This document shows, piece after piece, positions 44,354 to 53,014 of a stretch of 53,170 bases of DNA. The first letter of the stretch is position 1. Each line of letters starts with the position of its first letter. Made by a program: the position numbers and the translations under genes. The stretch spans positions 1 to 53,170 of the forward strand of contig NZ_JAGXCY010000031.1 in NCBI RefSeq assembly GCF_018310695.1, in the 5' to 3' direction. The notes under the pieces are model-generated. The model was not told where the DNA came from. It did no database searches and saw only the letters and a program-made list of their open reading frames with translations. The DNA is from Paenibacillus sp. Marseille-Q4541 (lineage in GTDB: Bacteria; Bacillota; Bacilli; Paenibacillales; Paenibacillaceae).

Positions 44354-46063
44354 CTAGCCATCTACACGAGCCATGACTACATCTACCAAACGCTGGATGC
44401 GTGCATGAGCATCTTCATTATCTTTACCCTGAACAGCAAAGTAAACTTTGATTTTCGGTTCCGTGCCTGAAGGACGTAAGCAGAACCAAGAGCCGTCTTC
44501 AAGAATGAATTTGAGTACATTCTCTTTAGGCAAATCATCAATTCCAGTAGAATAATCCAGAACTTCTTGAATCTTGATGCCTGCAATCTCCTGTGGAACA
44601 GAAGTACGCCAGTCTGTCATAATTGCTTGAATTTGTGCTACACCGTCTTTACCCTTCAGTGTACGAGATTGTAAGTTCTCTAGGAAATAACCAAACTGCT
44701 CATACAGTTCTTGAAGTACATCATAGAGTGTTTTACCTAAACTTTTATAGTAAGCAGCCGCTTCACATATTAACATAGCAGCGAGGACTGCATCTTTATC
44801 CCTTGCATAATTACCTGCAAGATAACCGTAGCTTTCTTCATATCCAAAAAGATAGGTATGACTGCCTGTCGATTCAAAAGCATCCATTTTCTCACCGATA
44901 TATTTAAAACCAGTCAGTGTATTAAACACTTCCGCTCCATAATGCTTCGCAATAACGGCACCCATCTCACTTGTTACAATTGTTTTTACTACTGCACTAT
45001 TACTTGGGAGCTGACCGCGCTCTTTTAGCTGCCCAAGAAGGTAGTGAGTCATAATGGCACCCGATTGGTTCCCTGAGAGCACAAAATATTTGCCTTCTTT
45101 ATCTTTCACAACCGCACCCATACGGTCTGCATCTGGATCTGTTCCAATAAGAATATCTGCATTCACTTCTTCTCCCAGCTTCATGGCAAGAGTGAAGGCT
45201 TCACGTTCTTCCGGGTTAGGTGATTTTACAGTAGAAAAATTCGCATCTGGCTCAGCTTGTTCAGGAACGATATGAAGATGATTGAATCCGATTCGTTCCA
45301 ACACCTTTGTCACTGGAAAATTTCCTGTTCCATGCAAAGGAGTAAAGACGATGTTGAAATCTTTGCTATACTCAGCCGCGATACGATCCCGATTGATGCT
45401 TTCCGAAGCAACCGTTTCAATGAATGCTTCATCTTCCGCATCACCAAGCCATACCAAAAGTCCCTCAGCTTCCGCCTCAGCCTGTGTCAGTTTCTTTACT
45501 TCTGTAAGAGAAGTAACATCCTGAATGTACTGAATAACTCGCTCTGCTTCATCCGGTACAAGTTGGCCCCCAGAAGCATTGTATACCTTATATCCATTAT
45601 ACTCTGGCGGGTTATGACTTGCCGTAATTACGATGCCGCCTGTTGCCTGTAAATGACGAACACTAAAAGACAACTGAGGTGTCGGACGCAGTGCCGTAAA
45701 CAGTTTAGCAACAATTCCATTAGCAGCAAGTACTAGAGCCGCTTCAAGTGCAAACTCCGGAGAAAAATGACGAGAATCATGGGCAATAACGACAGAAGGT
45801 CTGCCTTCTCCGCTATGCCCTTCCTTAATATAACGTGCAAAACCTTGTGTTGCTTTCCCTACAGTATAACGGTTGATACGATTGCTACCTGCTCCGATAA
45901 CTCCTCGAAGACCTCCAGTACCGAATTCAAGCTCCCGGTAAAACCGATCCTCTATTTCCTTCGAATCTCCAGATAGCTGCTCTAACTCCCGTTTGGTTTC
46001 ATCGTCAATTGAGGGATCACCTAGCCACTGCGCCAAAGCGCGTTCAGCAGTTTCACTTAACAT
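44354..46063 (-). CDS. pgcA: Phospho-sugar mutase (phosphoglucomutase, PgcA type)
   Basis: 569 residues, typical of the alpha-D-phosphohexomutase family. The active-site serine lies in GGIVITASHNPPEYNGYKVY, the metal loop in GTDPDADRMG, sugar binding in GYEESYGYL, and phosphate binding in CLRPSGTEPKIKVY. It interconverts glucose 6-phosphate and glucose 1-phosphate and so feeds UDP-glucose for wall and surface glycans. AAAGGAGA precedes the ATG. It is transcribed alone. It could also act on mannose phosphates, which sequence alone cannot exclude. Confidence 0.93.
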   Translation of the reverse strand: MLSETAERALAQWLGDPSIDDETKRELEQLSGDSKEIEDRFYRELEFGTGGLRGVIGAGSNRINRYTVGKATQGFARYIKEGHSGEGRPSVVIAHDSRHFSPEFALEAALVLAANGIVAKLFTALRPTPQLSFSVRHLQATGGIVITASHNPPEYNGYKVYNASGGQLVPDEAERVIQYIQDVTSLTEVKKLTQAEAEAEGLLVWLGDAEDEAFIETVASESINRDRIAAEYSKDFNIVFTPLHGTGNFPVTKVLERIGFNHLHIVPEQAEPDANFSTVKSPNPEEREAFTLAMKLGEEVNADILIGTDPDADRMGAVVKDKEGKYFVLSGNQSGAIMTHYLLGQLKERGQLPSNSAVVKTIVTSEMGAVIAKHYGAEVFNTLTGFKYIGEKMDAFESTGSHTYLFGYEESYGYLAGNYARDKDAVLAAMLICEAAAYYKSLGKTLYDVLQELYEQFGYFLENLQSRTLKGKDGVAQIQAIMTDWRTSVPQEIAGIKIQEVLDYSTGIDDLPKENVLKFILEDGSWFCLRPSGTEPKIKVYFAVQGKDNEDAHARIQRLVDVVMARVDG

Positions 46064-46165
46064 GTCTTCACCATTCTCCTTTGCCCATATGTAATTATGG
46101 TTCTCTATGTGGTTATTTCATGATTGTAAGTAAATAGATCAGTACAAAAAACAGCAGACTTTCTC

Positions 46166-46597
46166 CTATTGCGGATCAGACAAGGCAAACATAATTTCGC
46201 CTTCTGCTACAACCTTGTCTCCTACACGAGCGGTTGCTTTACCTTTACCAATGGAACCTTTCAGACGAGTGATCTCAACTTCCAATTGAAGTGTATCTCC
46301 TGGTACAACTTGTCCACGAAAACGGAAATTATCAAGACCAGCGAGGAAACCAATTTTACCTCGGTTACTCTCTACTTTGAGAATAGCAACTGCACCAACC
46401 TGAGCCAATGCTTCGGTGATCAATACCCCCGGCATTACCGGGTACCCAGGAAAATGGCCTGTGAAAAAGGGCTCATTTATCGTTACATTCTTGATGCCTA
46501 CTGCCCGCTTACCTTCCTCAATCTCTACAATTTTATCGACCAACAAAAAAGGAGGCCTGTGCGGAATAATTTCCTGAATTTGATTAATATCTAACAT
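46166..46597 (-). CDS. fabZ: 3-hydroxyacyl-ACP dehydratase FabZ
   Basis: 143 residues. A hot-dog fold with the catalytic His48 and Glu62 in TGHFPGYPVMPGVLITEALA. It begins LDINQIQEIIPHRPPFLLVD. It dehydrates 3-hydroxyacyl-ACP in fatty acid synthesis. The ATG at 46597 is preferred (GGAAGGGG about 11 bases upstream; length fits the family); the frame runs to 46648. The leader contains a folded element at 46693-46752. In Bacillus it likewise follows mbl-flhO-flhP. Confidence 0.97.
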   Translation of the reverse strand: MLDINQIQEIIPHRPPFLLVDKIVEIEEGKRAVGIKNVTINEPFFTGHFPGYPVMPGVLITEALAQVGAVAILKVESNRGKIGFLAGLDNFRFRGQVVPGDTLQLEVEITRLKGSIGKGKATARVGDKVVAEGEIMFALSDPQ

Positions 46598-46857
46598 ATA
46601 CTTTAAAACCCCTTCCTTACGATGCATAATAATACAATTCTTTGTCAAAACTAATTATATCCTTCATCATCTGCAGTAGTGAAGGTTGAGATAAGGGGCT
46701 TGTTCCTTTGTGCCGCACAGTTCGTACTGACGGTCTAAGGGAATCAGCCCTTTTGTAATTGCGATAATACTGCAGTCTAAAATGCGTTAACCATGATGAC
46801 AAACTGATCTGGCCGCAAAGTCCCCCATCATTATACATTTTTCGGGAACAAAAAGAA
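46598..46857. other. Leader region of fabZ
   Basis: About 260 bases between the terminator of the small membrane gene and fabZ. A TATAAT at about 46831-46836 on the minus strand and another near 46655 are possible -10 boxes with weak -35 partners. A folded element lies at 46693-46752. An open frame of 101 codons crossing this region is judged spurious. Confidence 0.4.
46693..46752 (-). ncRNA. Candidate folded leader element upstream of fabZ
   Basis: On the minus strand AAGGGCTGATTCCCTT can pair with AAGGAACAAGCCCCTT to form an outer stem of about 15 pairs with one bulge and one mismatch. It encloses an inner hairpin TGTGCGGCACA. I do not recognise a known riboswitch core. It lies 95-155 bases before fabZ. 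Confidence 0.35.
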
Positions 46858-46878
46858 AACTCCTGCTTCGCAGGAGTT
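46858..46878 (-). terminator. Intrinsic terminator of the EpuA/YwzB-like gene
   Basis: AACTCCTG/CAGGAGTT arms with a five-base loop, then TTTTCTTTTTG on the minus strand. Confidence 0.85.
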
Positions 46879-46921
46879 CCATTTCCAAATCCATCAGGAG
46901 TATGAATTGCGTGCCTTTGCA

Positions 46922-47122
46922 TTAAGGTGCAAAAACAAGATCAAATATATGCTTCCAAGTTCGATAATCGAGGGCAGACCCAATATCCTGTCCCCCCACT
47001 ACAACATAACCTATTAGCATTCCTCCGATTAAAGCAACCAACAAAAGCAGTGGAATCAGAAGCCGGCGGAGGATCTTTGCTGAAGATCCCTTCTTCTTCT
47101 CTACTTTTTCTTCTTGAGTCAT
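46922..47122 (-). CDS. EpuA/YwzB-type small membrane protein
   Basis: 66 residues. A charged N-terminus (EEKVEKKKGSSAKILRR) precedes one membrane segment (LLIPLLLLVALIGGMLIGYV). A C-terminal GSALDYRTWKHIFDLVF motif matches the EpuA family, often labelled RNA polymerase subunit beta by error. It has no catalytic residues. It follows flhP by ten bases and is the last gene of the flhO-flhP unit. The role is unknown; a link to the envelope is suggested by its location. The ATG at 47122 is preferred over the GTG at 47131. Confidence 0.8.
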   Translation of the reverse strand: MTQEEKVEKKKGSSAKILRRLLIPLLLLVALIGGMLIGYVVVGGQDIGSALDYRTWKHIFDLVFAP

Positions 47123-47131
47123 AACGTTCAC

Positions 47132-47971
47132 CTAAGCCCTCATATTATTCGCAAGATTCATCATTGTATCACTTGAACTCAGTGCACGAGCAGCCAGCTG
47201 GTAAGTGCGCTGTACCTCAAGCATTTTCGTCATTTCACTAGTTAAATCCACATTGGATGTTTCCAGATATCCCGCTCGTATCGTTGCCTCAGGCACCGTA
47301 GTCGCAGCATTTTGTCCAAAAACGAGATCCTCGGTAGCTCCCGACACCAGACTAAACAAATTATTAGAGCTTGCTGCGAGCCCTTCAGGACGAATAGGTT
47401 CTACCAGTTGAAGCTGCCCAGCAACCGTTGCATCAGGAGAATCGCCAAGACGCACTAACACATTACCATTCGCATCAAATGCAACAGCTGTCGCATTTGC
47501 CGGAGTAGTAATGGGCTGCCCATTCCTTCCAAGAACAGAATAACCTTCAGTCGTTACAAGTCTCATTCGAGGTGCAGCATTCGGATCCTGAACCGATTCA
47601 TCAGGGACAAAATGAAAATTACCTGCTCTTGTCCAAGCTTTCTGACCATCCACTTCTACAGCAAATAAAGCATTACCTTCAATAGCAAGATCTGTAGGAC
47701 TCCCTGTTTCGTTGAGTTCACCTTGTGCCATATTCTGAGTTACCGATGTCATCTGCACACCAAAGCCCATATTATACCCGAGCGGTGTTGCTCTGCCTTC
47801 CCGAGACAATGTTGAACCTTGCTGCTGAACACCGGTAAGTACATCTTCAAACGAAGCTTGTTTGCTCTTATATCCAACTGTATCTACATTGGCAACGTTA
47901 TTTGCAATGACATCAAGGCGCTGCTGCATGCTCGTCATGGATACGAGAGCACTGATCATTGAATTATTCAT
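47132..47971 (-). CDS. flhP: Flagellar rod/hook-basal-body protein FlhP
   Basis: 279 residues. The N-terminus has the rod protein signature (QQRLDVIANNVANVDTVGYK). The C-terminus has SNVDLTSEMTKMLEVQRTYQ, then LAARALSSSDTMMNLANNMR. It is a FlgF/FlgG-type distal rod protein. ATG at 47971 follows GGGGGATT. It forms a unit with flhO and the small membrane gene, as in Bacillus. Confidence 0.94.
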   Translation of the reverse strand: MNNSMISALVSMTSMQQRLDVIANNVANVDTVGYKSKQASFEDVLTGVQQQGSTLSREGRATPLGYNMGFGVQMTSVTQNMAQGELNETGSPTDLAIEGNALFAVEVDGQKAWTRAGNFHFVPDESVQDPNAAPRMRLVTTEGYSVLGRNGQPITTPANATAVAFDANGNVLVRLGDSPDATVAGQLQLVEPIRPEGLAASSNNLFSLVSGATEDLVFGQNAATTVPEATIRAGYLETSNVDLTSEMTKMLEVQRTYQLAARALSSSDTMMNLANNMRA

Positions 47972-48006
47972 ACAATCCCCCAAACTTCAAAAAATATGTG
48001 ATGTCT

Positions 48007-48891
48007 CTAGACACGTCCGATCTCGTTAACTGCCTTTTCCAAGCTTTTATCGTAAAATTGAATTACTTTCTGATTTGCTTCATATGCTCTAAGTGCTGCA
48101 GTCAAATCAACCATAGACTGAGCTGGATCTACCGTAGATCGTTCCAGGAAACCCTGCTTTACCTGAACTCGATCCTCTGCACCAAGCGCTCGCGCTAACC
48201 CGGTACTTGCCTCATCCAGTACATAATTTCCATTGCCCTCTCTAACTAACTGATAAGGGTTATCTACGACGGTAATCCCGAGATTTACGCCTGTGTTATT
48301 TCCTGTAAGAGGATCCACAAGTCGTCCTTGCTCGTCCACTTTAAATTGATTCAAAGGTCCTGTCAACCGAATTGGCTCTCCATTATCTGACAATACCTCA
48401 AAACCAGTTGAACTAAGCAGCCTACCCTGTGCATCCACCTGAAAGCTGCCGTCCCTTGTATATCTTACATTTCCTTCGTTATCTTGTACTGTAAAAAAAG
48501 CTTGCGGCTTATAAATTACTTCACCATTATCGCTAATATATTTACCTGAAGCATCAAAAGAAATGAACTCGCCCGTATTAGGGTCTTCTACATTTAAATC
48601 CGAATATAGAGCAAAATCCGTTGCTTTTTCGGAAGCAGTAAGGTCTCCTTGAACATTCGAGAACATACTCTCTTCGGCAAATACTCCTGTATTCAATCGA
48701 CCGATGATCGTGTTGCCTGAAGCAGATGCATCTCCACTTCGGCTGAGCAGCATTTCGGGAAAGGAACGAACTACACTCTCCACCTGCTTGTAACCCGTTG
48801 TATTCAAGTTAGCAATGTTTTGTGTTACTGTATCATGTCTACGCTGCTGGGCAACCATTCCGGCTGCTGCCGTATAAAGACCTCGAATCAC
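48007..48891 (-). CDS. flhO: Flagellar rod/hook-basal-body protein FlhO
   Basis: 294 residues. N-terminal signature IRGLYTAAAGMVAQQRRHDT, then VTQNIANLNTTGYKQ. C-terminal RSTVDPAQSMVDLTAALRAY, then EANQKVIQFYDKSLEKAV. A FlgF/FlgG-type rod protein that works with FlhP at the rod-hook transition. The start is GTG at 48891, with GAGGG seven bases upstream. A sigma-D-like promoter overlaps the end of mbl. Confidence 0.94.
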   Translation of the reverse strand: MIRGLYTAAAGMVAQQRRHDTVTQNIANLNTTGYKQVESVVRSFPEMLLSRSGDASASGNTIIGRLNTGVFAEESMFSNVQGDLTASEKATDFALYSDLNVEDPNTGEFISFDASGKYISDNGEVIYKPQAFFTVQDNEGNVRYTRDGSFQVDAQGRLLSSTGFEVLSDNGEPIRLTGPLNQFKVDEQGRLVDPLTGNNTGVNLGITVVDNPYQLVREGNGNYVLDEASTGLARALGAEDRVQVKQGFLERSTVDPAQSMVDLTAALRAYEANQKVIQFYDKSLEKAVNEIGRV

Positions 48892-48965
48892 CCCAGGTCC
48901 CTCCCTCACTTGCTAATTGTTTGGCTCTATGTAAAAAAAGCTCCTAGTCATTGCACTTATTATCT

Positions 48966-48992
48966 TTATCGGTGCCTTAGAACTTTTTCTTA
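48966..48992 (-). promoter_or_regulatory. Sigma-D-like promoter of flhO-flhP
   Basis: Minus-strand TAAG (48989-48992), 15 bases, ACCGATAA (48966-48973), close to TAAA-15-GCCGATAA. It overlaps the stop codon region of mbl. In Bacillus flhOP is part of the sigma-D regulon. Confidence 0.7.
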
Positions 48993-49975
48993 AGGGAACG
49001 ATCTAAATGATTGAGCATCAGTCCCGTTCCCTTGACAACACAATGCATAGGATCATCGGCTACTAGCACGGGTACCCGCAATTCTTCCGATAACAACTCG
49101 TCCAATCCTTTCAGTAGTGCGCCTCCGCCAGTTAAAATTACACCCCTGTCAATAATATCTGCTGACAATTCCGGTGGTGTTTGCTCCAGAACAAACTTAG
49201 CAGAAGCTACTATAGAAGAAATCGGATCTGAGAGAGCCTCCTGCACTTCATTTGAAGTAACGGTAACCGTCTTGGGTAATCCGCTCACCATATCACGTCC
49301 TCGAATATCCAGCTCTGCCTGTTCTCCTCCTGGACGCACCGTTCCGATCGATACTTTAATATGTTCTGAAGTCCGTTCTCCGATAAGCAGCTTGTACTTA
49401 TTTTTGATATATTTCAAAATCGCTTCGTCAAACTTATCCCCTGCCATTTTAATAGAAGATGCCGTAACGATCTCACCCATAGATAATACGGCAACATCTG
49501 TTGTTCCACCGCCAATATCCACGACCATATTCCCGCTAGGTTCATAAATGTTCATTCCAGCTCCTATAGCAGCTGCCTTTGGTTCTTCTTCAAGAAATAC
49601 CTCTTTAGCACCACTTCGTTCTGCTGCTTCACGAATCGCTTTCTGCTCAACGGATGTGATATTCGTAGGAGCACAAATTAAAATACGGGGACGGCTGTAC
49701 CAACTTTTGCCGCCAACCCGGTTAATAAAATATTTAAGCATTGTTTCCGTAATATCAAAATCAGCGATGACGCCATCCCGCAATGGCCTGATAGCAACAA
49801 TATTGCCGGGTGTTCTGCCCACCATTCGGCGCGCATCCTCTCCCACAGCAACAATTTTCTTAGATCCACTTTCAATCGCAACTACCGAAGGCTCGTCGAG
49901 AACAACGCCCCTCCCTTTCACATGAATGAGCACGTTGGCCGTACCAAGATCAATACCGATATCCTTGCTTAGCAT
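48977..49975 (-). CDS. mbl: MreB-like cell-shape protein Mbl
   Basis: 332 residues. Actin-like ATPase motifs: IGIDLGTANVLIHVKGRGVV, DIGGGTTDVAVLS, and GVILTGGGALLKGLDELL. A conserved NIVAIRPLRDGVIADFDITE follows VGRTPG. It forms membrane-bound filaments that guide lateral wall synthesis. It follows spoIIID, as in Bacillus; GGGGG lies nine bases before the ATG. The 220 bases before it (49976-50194) show no other gene. Confidence 0.97.
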   Translation of the reverse strand: MLSKDIGIDLGTANVLIHVKGRGVVLDEPSVVAIESGSKKIVAVGEDARRMVGRTPGNIVAIRPLRDGVIADFDITETMLKYFINRVGGKSWYSRPRILICAPTNITSVEQKAIREAAERSGAKEVFLEEEPKAAAIGAGMNIYEPSGNMVVDIGGGTTDVAVLSMGEIVTASSIKMAGDKFDEAILKYIKNKYKLLIGERTSEHIKVSIGTVRPGGEQAELDIRGRDMVSGLPKTVTVTSNEVQEALSDPISSIVASAKFVLEQTPPELSADIIDRGVILTGGGALLKGLDELLSEELRVPVLVADDPMHCVVKGTGLMLNHLDRSLKKKF

Positions 49976-50194
49976 ATAAAAGAGCCCCCAAAGAGATATT
50001 TTTAGTCATATATGTTATCGCTTATTTCTTATCTATGTATTTCATATATTTGCCCACAATTAGCTACATATTCTGTCGATGAAGTAGATAAGAAGTCATG
50101 TACTTACGCTTATACCATCTTTTAACATATCATACTTCAGGGGAGGTGTTCAATGTATTTGTATGCTCTTTGGCCTACATAAACTTTAGGGACA

Positions 50195-50482
50195 TTAAGA
50201 TTTACCGGAAGCGAGCACCTCTCGTTTTTTGCCACTTGTTTTCTTATATTTGATTTTGGTGGCCTCGCCTCCCCTTAAATGGCGAATGGATTTATGATAC
50301 TCAAGAATGTGTTTCACCTGGTCCGCAAGATCAGGGTTAATTTCCGGCAGTCGTTCGGTCAAATCCTTATGCACCGTGCTCTTAGAAACGCCAAATTCCT
50401 TGGCGATGGTACGGACCGTATTCCTCGTCTCAACGATACAGCGTCCGATTTTTATGGTCCGTTCTTTAATGTAATCGTGCAC
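50195..50482 (-). CDS. spoIIID: Sporulation transcriptional regulator SpoIIID
   Basis: 95 residues. The DNA-binding helix-turn-helix is in VRTIAKEFGVSKSTVHKDLT; the basic C-terminal tail RHLRGGEATKIKYKKTSGKK contacts DNA. It modulates sigma-E genes in the mother cell and prepares the sigma-K stage. The start is GTG at 50482, with GGGAGG upstream. A sigma-E-like promoter lies at 50516-50543. Confidence 0.97.
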   Translation of the reverse strand: MHDYIKERTIKIGRCIVETRNTVRTIAKEFGVSKSTVHKDLTERLPEINPDLADQVKHILEYHKSIRHLRGGEATKIKYKKTSGKKREVLASGKS

Positions 50483-50515
50483 GCTCCCGCCTCCCTACTG
50501 TGGATAGTTTGGTAC

Positions 50516-50543
50516 ATTATATGAGGGGCATGCCTAGATATTC
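50516..50543 (-). promoter_or_regulatory. Sigma-E-like promoter of spoIIID
   Basis: Minus-strand GAATATC (50537-50543), 13 bases, CATATAAT (50516-50523). It matches KMATATT in six of seven positions and CATACAMT in seven of eight. Confidence 0.75.
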
Positions 50544-50639
50544 ACGGTTTCACGGGGTGACAAGCTTTGAGGTGATCAATTATTTTTAGTTTTATTATCC
50601 ACAGGTTTGTCCCAAAACAAATTCCTTCTATAGAAATAA

Positions 50640-50670
50640 AAAAAACAGCAGGCATGTCCCACTGTTTTTT
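50640..50670 (-). terminator. Intrinsic terminator of spoIIQ
   Basis: About 13 pairs, AAAAAACAG/CTGTTTTTT with a GC-rich tip, with a T run on the minus strand; 18 bases after the stop codon. Confidence 0.85.
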
Positions 50671-50688
50671 CTTCTTGCTTATTTATTT

Positions 50689-51423
50689 TTATTTTTTAAG
50701 GAATTGTTCTGGATTTACAGGTTTACCTGCCTCGTATACTTCAAAGTGTACGTGGTTTCCAAGATCCTTGCCAAGTTCACTCTTGCCTGAGATGGCAATG
50801 GTGTCACCTTGTTTTACTTCATCGTTCTGTTTCACTTTTACATCAGCGACACTTTGATATACCGTTTTCAGGTCATTGTCATGAGTAATCTCAACAACCA
50901 TACCATTCAGCGGATGTTGCTCTACACGTGTAACCTTACCACTCAGCGCTGCTTTGACTTCAAAGGTTTGATCATCAGCTCTTGCCAAATCAATTCCGGC
51001 ATTTGCGATAAAAGTTTGATCATACTCTAGTAAAGCAAGTGCTTTTTCATCTGTCGTAGCGGCAGAGTCATAAAATGGTTTCACCACATTCACATCGGTT
51101 GCAGTAGCTACCGGCCATGCTAGATTTTCAGACGTACCTTCTACTTCTTTCGTAACTGGTTCTTCTTCCAAAACTCCAGTGGTAGGAACAGCCTCTCCTG
51201 AATTAGAAACTTTTTCAGTAGATTCTTTCACAGCAGATTGCATGCTAGCGTCCTGGTAGACCCACACTAAAGTTAGTATAATAGCTGCTGCGGCAATGTA
51301 AGCTGCCGGGTATACCCACCGTTTGGACAACAGCTTTTTCCAGGAAGAAGATTGTGATACAGGTGCTCCACTACTTGTTTTTGGAGCATTTTCTTCGTTT
51401 TGATTTTTGTTTTGTTCATTCAT
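50689..51423 (-). CDS. spoIIQ: SpoIIQ-like M23 (LytM) engulfment protein
   Basis: 244 residues. A short cytoplasmic N-terminus, one membrane segment (about 37-56, WVYPAAYIAAAAIILTLVWV), then an extracytoplasmic LytM domain (about 133-240). The distal HVH (224-226, in GNHVHFEVY) is present, but the first metal His is replaced: NAGIDLA has Asn141 before Asp145. This is like Bacillus SpoIIQ, which is also degenerate, and not like the clostridial zinc-bound form. It is made in the forespore and binds SpoIIIAH. GAGGTGAT precedes the ATG, with a sigma-F-like promoter upstream. Confidence 0.93.
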   Translation of the reverse strand: MNEQNKNQNEENAPKTSSGAPVSQSSSWKKLLSKRWVYPAAYIAAAAIILTLVWVYQDASMQSAVKESTEKVSNSGEAVPTTGVLEEEPVTKEVEGTSENLAWPVATATDVNVVKPFYDSAATTDEKALALLEYDQTFIANAGIDLARADDQTFEVKAALSGKVTRVEQHPLNGMVVEITHDNDLKTVYQSVADVKVKQNDEVKQGDTIAISGKSELGKDLGNHVHFEVYEAGKPVNPEQFLKK

Positions 51424-51437
51424 TTTCTATCACCTCA

Positions 51438-51471
51438 GTAACAAGTGTTACCGGGTGCAACTCTTTTATAC
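51438..51471 (-). promoter_or_regulatory. Sigma-F-like promoter of spoIIQ
   Basis: Minus-strand GTATA (51467-51471), 14 bases, GGTAACACTT (51443-51452), which fits GYWTA and GGNRANANTW at every defined position. An inverted repeat GTAACA-CT-TGTTAC (51438-51451) overlaps the -10. Confidence 0.8.
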
Positions 51472-51508
51472 TCGCACTATTAAAATATTTTGAAAGTTTT
51501 TTCGAAGA

Positions 51509-53014
51509 TTACGATTTATCTTTGTATAGTAGCTTGGAAGCTTGACCAAACGCGATTCCATTATAGTAGTGTTTTAGTATCTGAGTCGCAGTATAACCCT
51601 CTTGGGCCATACCATTCGCCCCCCACTGACTCATACCTACTCCATGCCCATATCCATGAGTCGTAATCGTAATATTATCACCGCTTGTTGTCCAGGTAAA
51701 TTCGCTAGATCGCAAACCTAGTTTTTGTCTAATCTCTATTCCAGTAAAAACTTTCTTACCAACCTGAATCTCCTTAATCCGATTTCCGGCTGTTTTGGAA
51801 AGGATTTGAATGAAGGGCTTCGCCGTTTGTCCTATCGTAGATACCGGGATCGCGTCCGACGTTACATTCAATTTATTTAGAAAATCTACCCGGGACATTG
51901 TAACGCTCTCTTGATATCCCGGAGCAATTTCAGCATCCCATGGACTTTCTACACTACGCAAGTAAGGTACTGCTTGCTGCCATACATCTTCCGAGTTCTC
52001 CGTATATCCATTACTGGTGGAAAAAAAGGATGCCGTAATCGGTTCTCCTTTATACGTCATAATCGTATCCTTACTTTCCCGAACGGCTTGTTCGAGCTTG
52101 GCCCATTCTTTTTCTTTCCCTGCTTCCTTAAAAGATTCAGCGAGACTGTTATAGGGAAGATACACCTGATGCTCAACCGTATCATTCACGTCTGCTCCCT
52201 CTACCGGTATACCGCTGCGATCATCTGCGTCCATCCGCTTGGTCACGAAAGTGCGCGCTGCAATGGCTTGCGCCTTGAGTGCTTCTAGGCCGAAGTCGGA
52301 AGGCATCTCGGCCGCAACAACCCCGGTGACGTATTGTTCCATCGTCACCGTATCGATGGTGCCCGTCTTCGTCAGATAGACGCGCACCTCGGGCTCGGGA
52401 TACACCACTGCCGGCTTTGGTGCTGGTGTGGTGTCAGGGACAGGGGCAGGTGCCTCTGCGCCAGGTTTCTGCGCAATAGGGGGCACCTGCCCTTGCACCG
52501 CCGGCGTACTACTGGGCGGTGCTTCCTCGCGGGGCCAGGCAAGCACTGCTGGGATCAGCAGTGCCGCAATGGCTAGTCCCGCGAGGGCGGCGGCTGGGCC
52601 AGGCCGCCGGGGGCGCCGCGTTACCGTGCCGCGGCGCCAGGAGCGGGCGGCTTTATAAGCGCCGCCCGTAGGCGCATGCATCTCAGAGGCATGCGCTGAT
52701 TTGCTGTGCCCTGCGGGAGGCACAGCAGGTCCTACAGCTGGAACTGTTGGGCTGTGTTCCAACAGAGGTCTTTCTCTCTCCTTGCTCACCTGACTCGGTA
52801 TCGAACTCCCTTCCACTATGGCGGCAGTTGTTTGTTTTGAGTTCGTTACTCTTATGATTCCTTGTTCATCTCGCTCTATTAAAACATCGCCCTGACTGTA
52901 TGCTTTCTGAGCTAACTTCTGCCATGGGACAGTAACAACCTTTTCCCGCTTCATACGGAATCTTCTATTCTTAAGCTCTTCCTTTAATTCTGAAGAACCT
53001 CGTGTCGCTTTCAT
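51509..53014 (-). CDS. spoIID: Stage II sporulation protein D (peptidoglycan lytic transglycosylase)
   Basis: 501 residues, against about 343 in Bacillus. The extra length is at the N-terminus: a basic cytoplasmic region of about 140 residues, one membrane segment (about 141-160), and a Pro/Ala-rich linker (about 160-205). The catalytic domain begins near 208 with VRVYLTKTGTIDT, then MEQYVTGVVAAEMPSDFGLE with the catalytic Glu236, and ends with TTHGYGHGVGMSQWGANGMA. It degrades septal wall glycan during engulfment, together with SpoIIM and SpoIIP. GGGAGG lies eight bases before the ATG. The region 52380-52720 is much richer in GC than its surroundings. Confidence 0.95.
   Translation of the reverse strand: MKATRGSSELKEELKNRRFRMKREKVVTVPWQKLAQKAYSQGDVLIERDEQGIIRVTNSKQTTAAIVEGSSIPSQVSKERERPLLEHSPTVPAVGPAVPPAGHSKSAHASEMHAPTGGAYKAARSWRRGTVTRRPRRPGPAAALAGLAIAALLIPAVLAWPREEAPPSSTPAVQGQVPPIAQKPGAEAPAPVPDTTPAPKPAVVYPEPEVRVYLTKTGTIDTVTMEQYVTGVVAAEMPSDFGLEALKAQAIAARTFVTKRMDADDRSGIPVEGADVNDTVEHQVYLPYNSLAESFKEAGKEKEWAKLEQAVRESKDTIMTYKGEPITASFFSTSNGYTENSEDVWQQAVPYLRSVESPWDAEIAPGYQESVTMSRVDFLNKLNVTSDAIPVSTIGQTAKPFIQILSKTAGNRIKEIQVGKKVFTGIEIRQKLGLRSSEFTWTTSGDNITITTHGYGHGVGMSQWGANGMAQEGYTATQILKHYYNGIAFGQASKLLYKDKS

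Noticed and set aside
46617..46922. 101-codon frame between the EpuA-like gene and fabZ
   Set aside because: It crosses a terminator hairpin and the folded leader, lacks a Shine-Dalgarno, and looks unlike protein (many Arg/Ser/Tyr without pattern).
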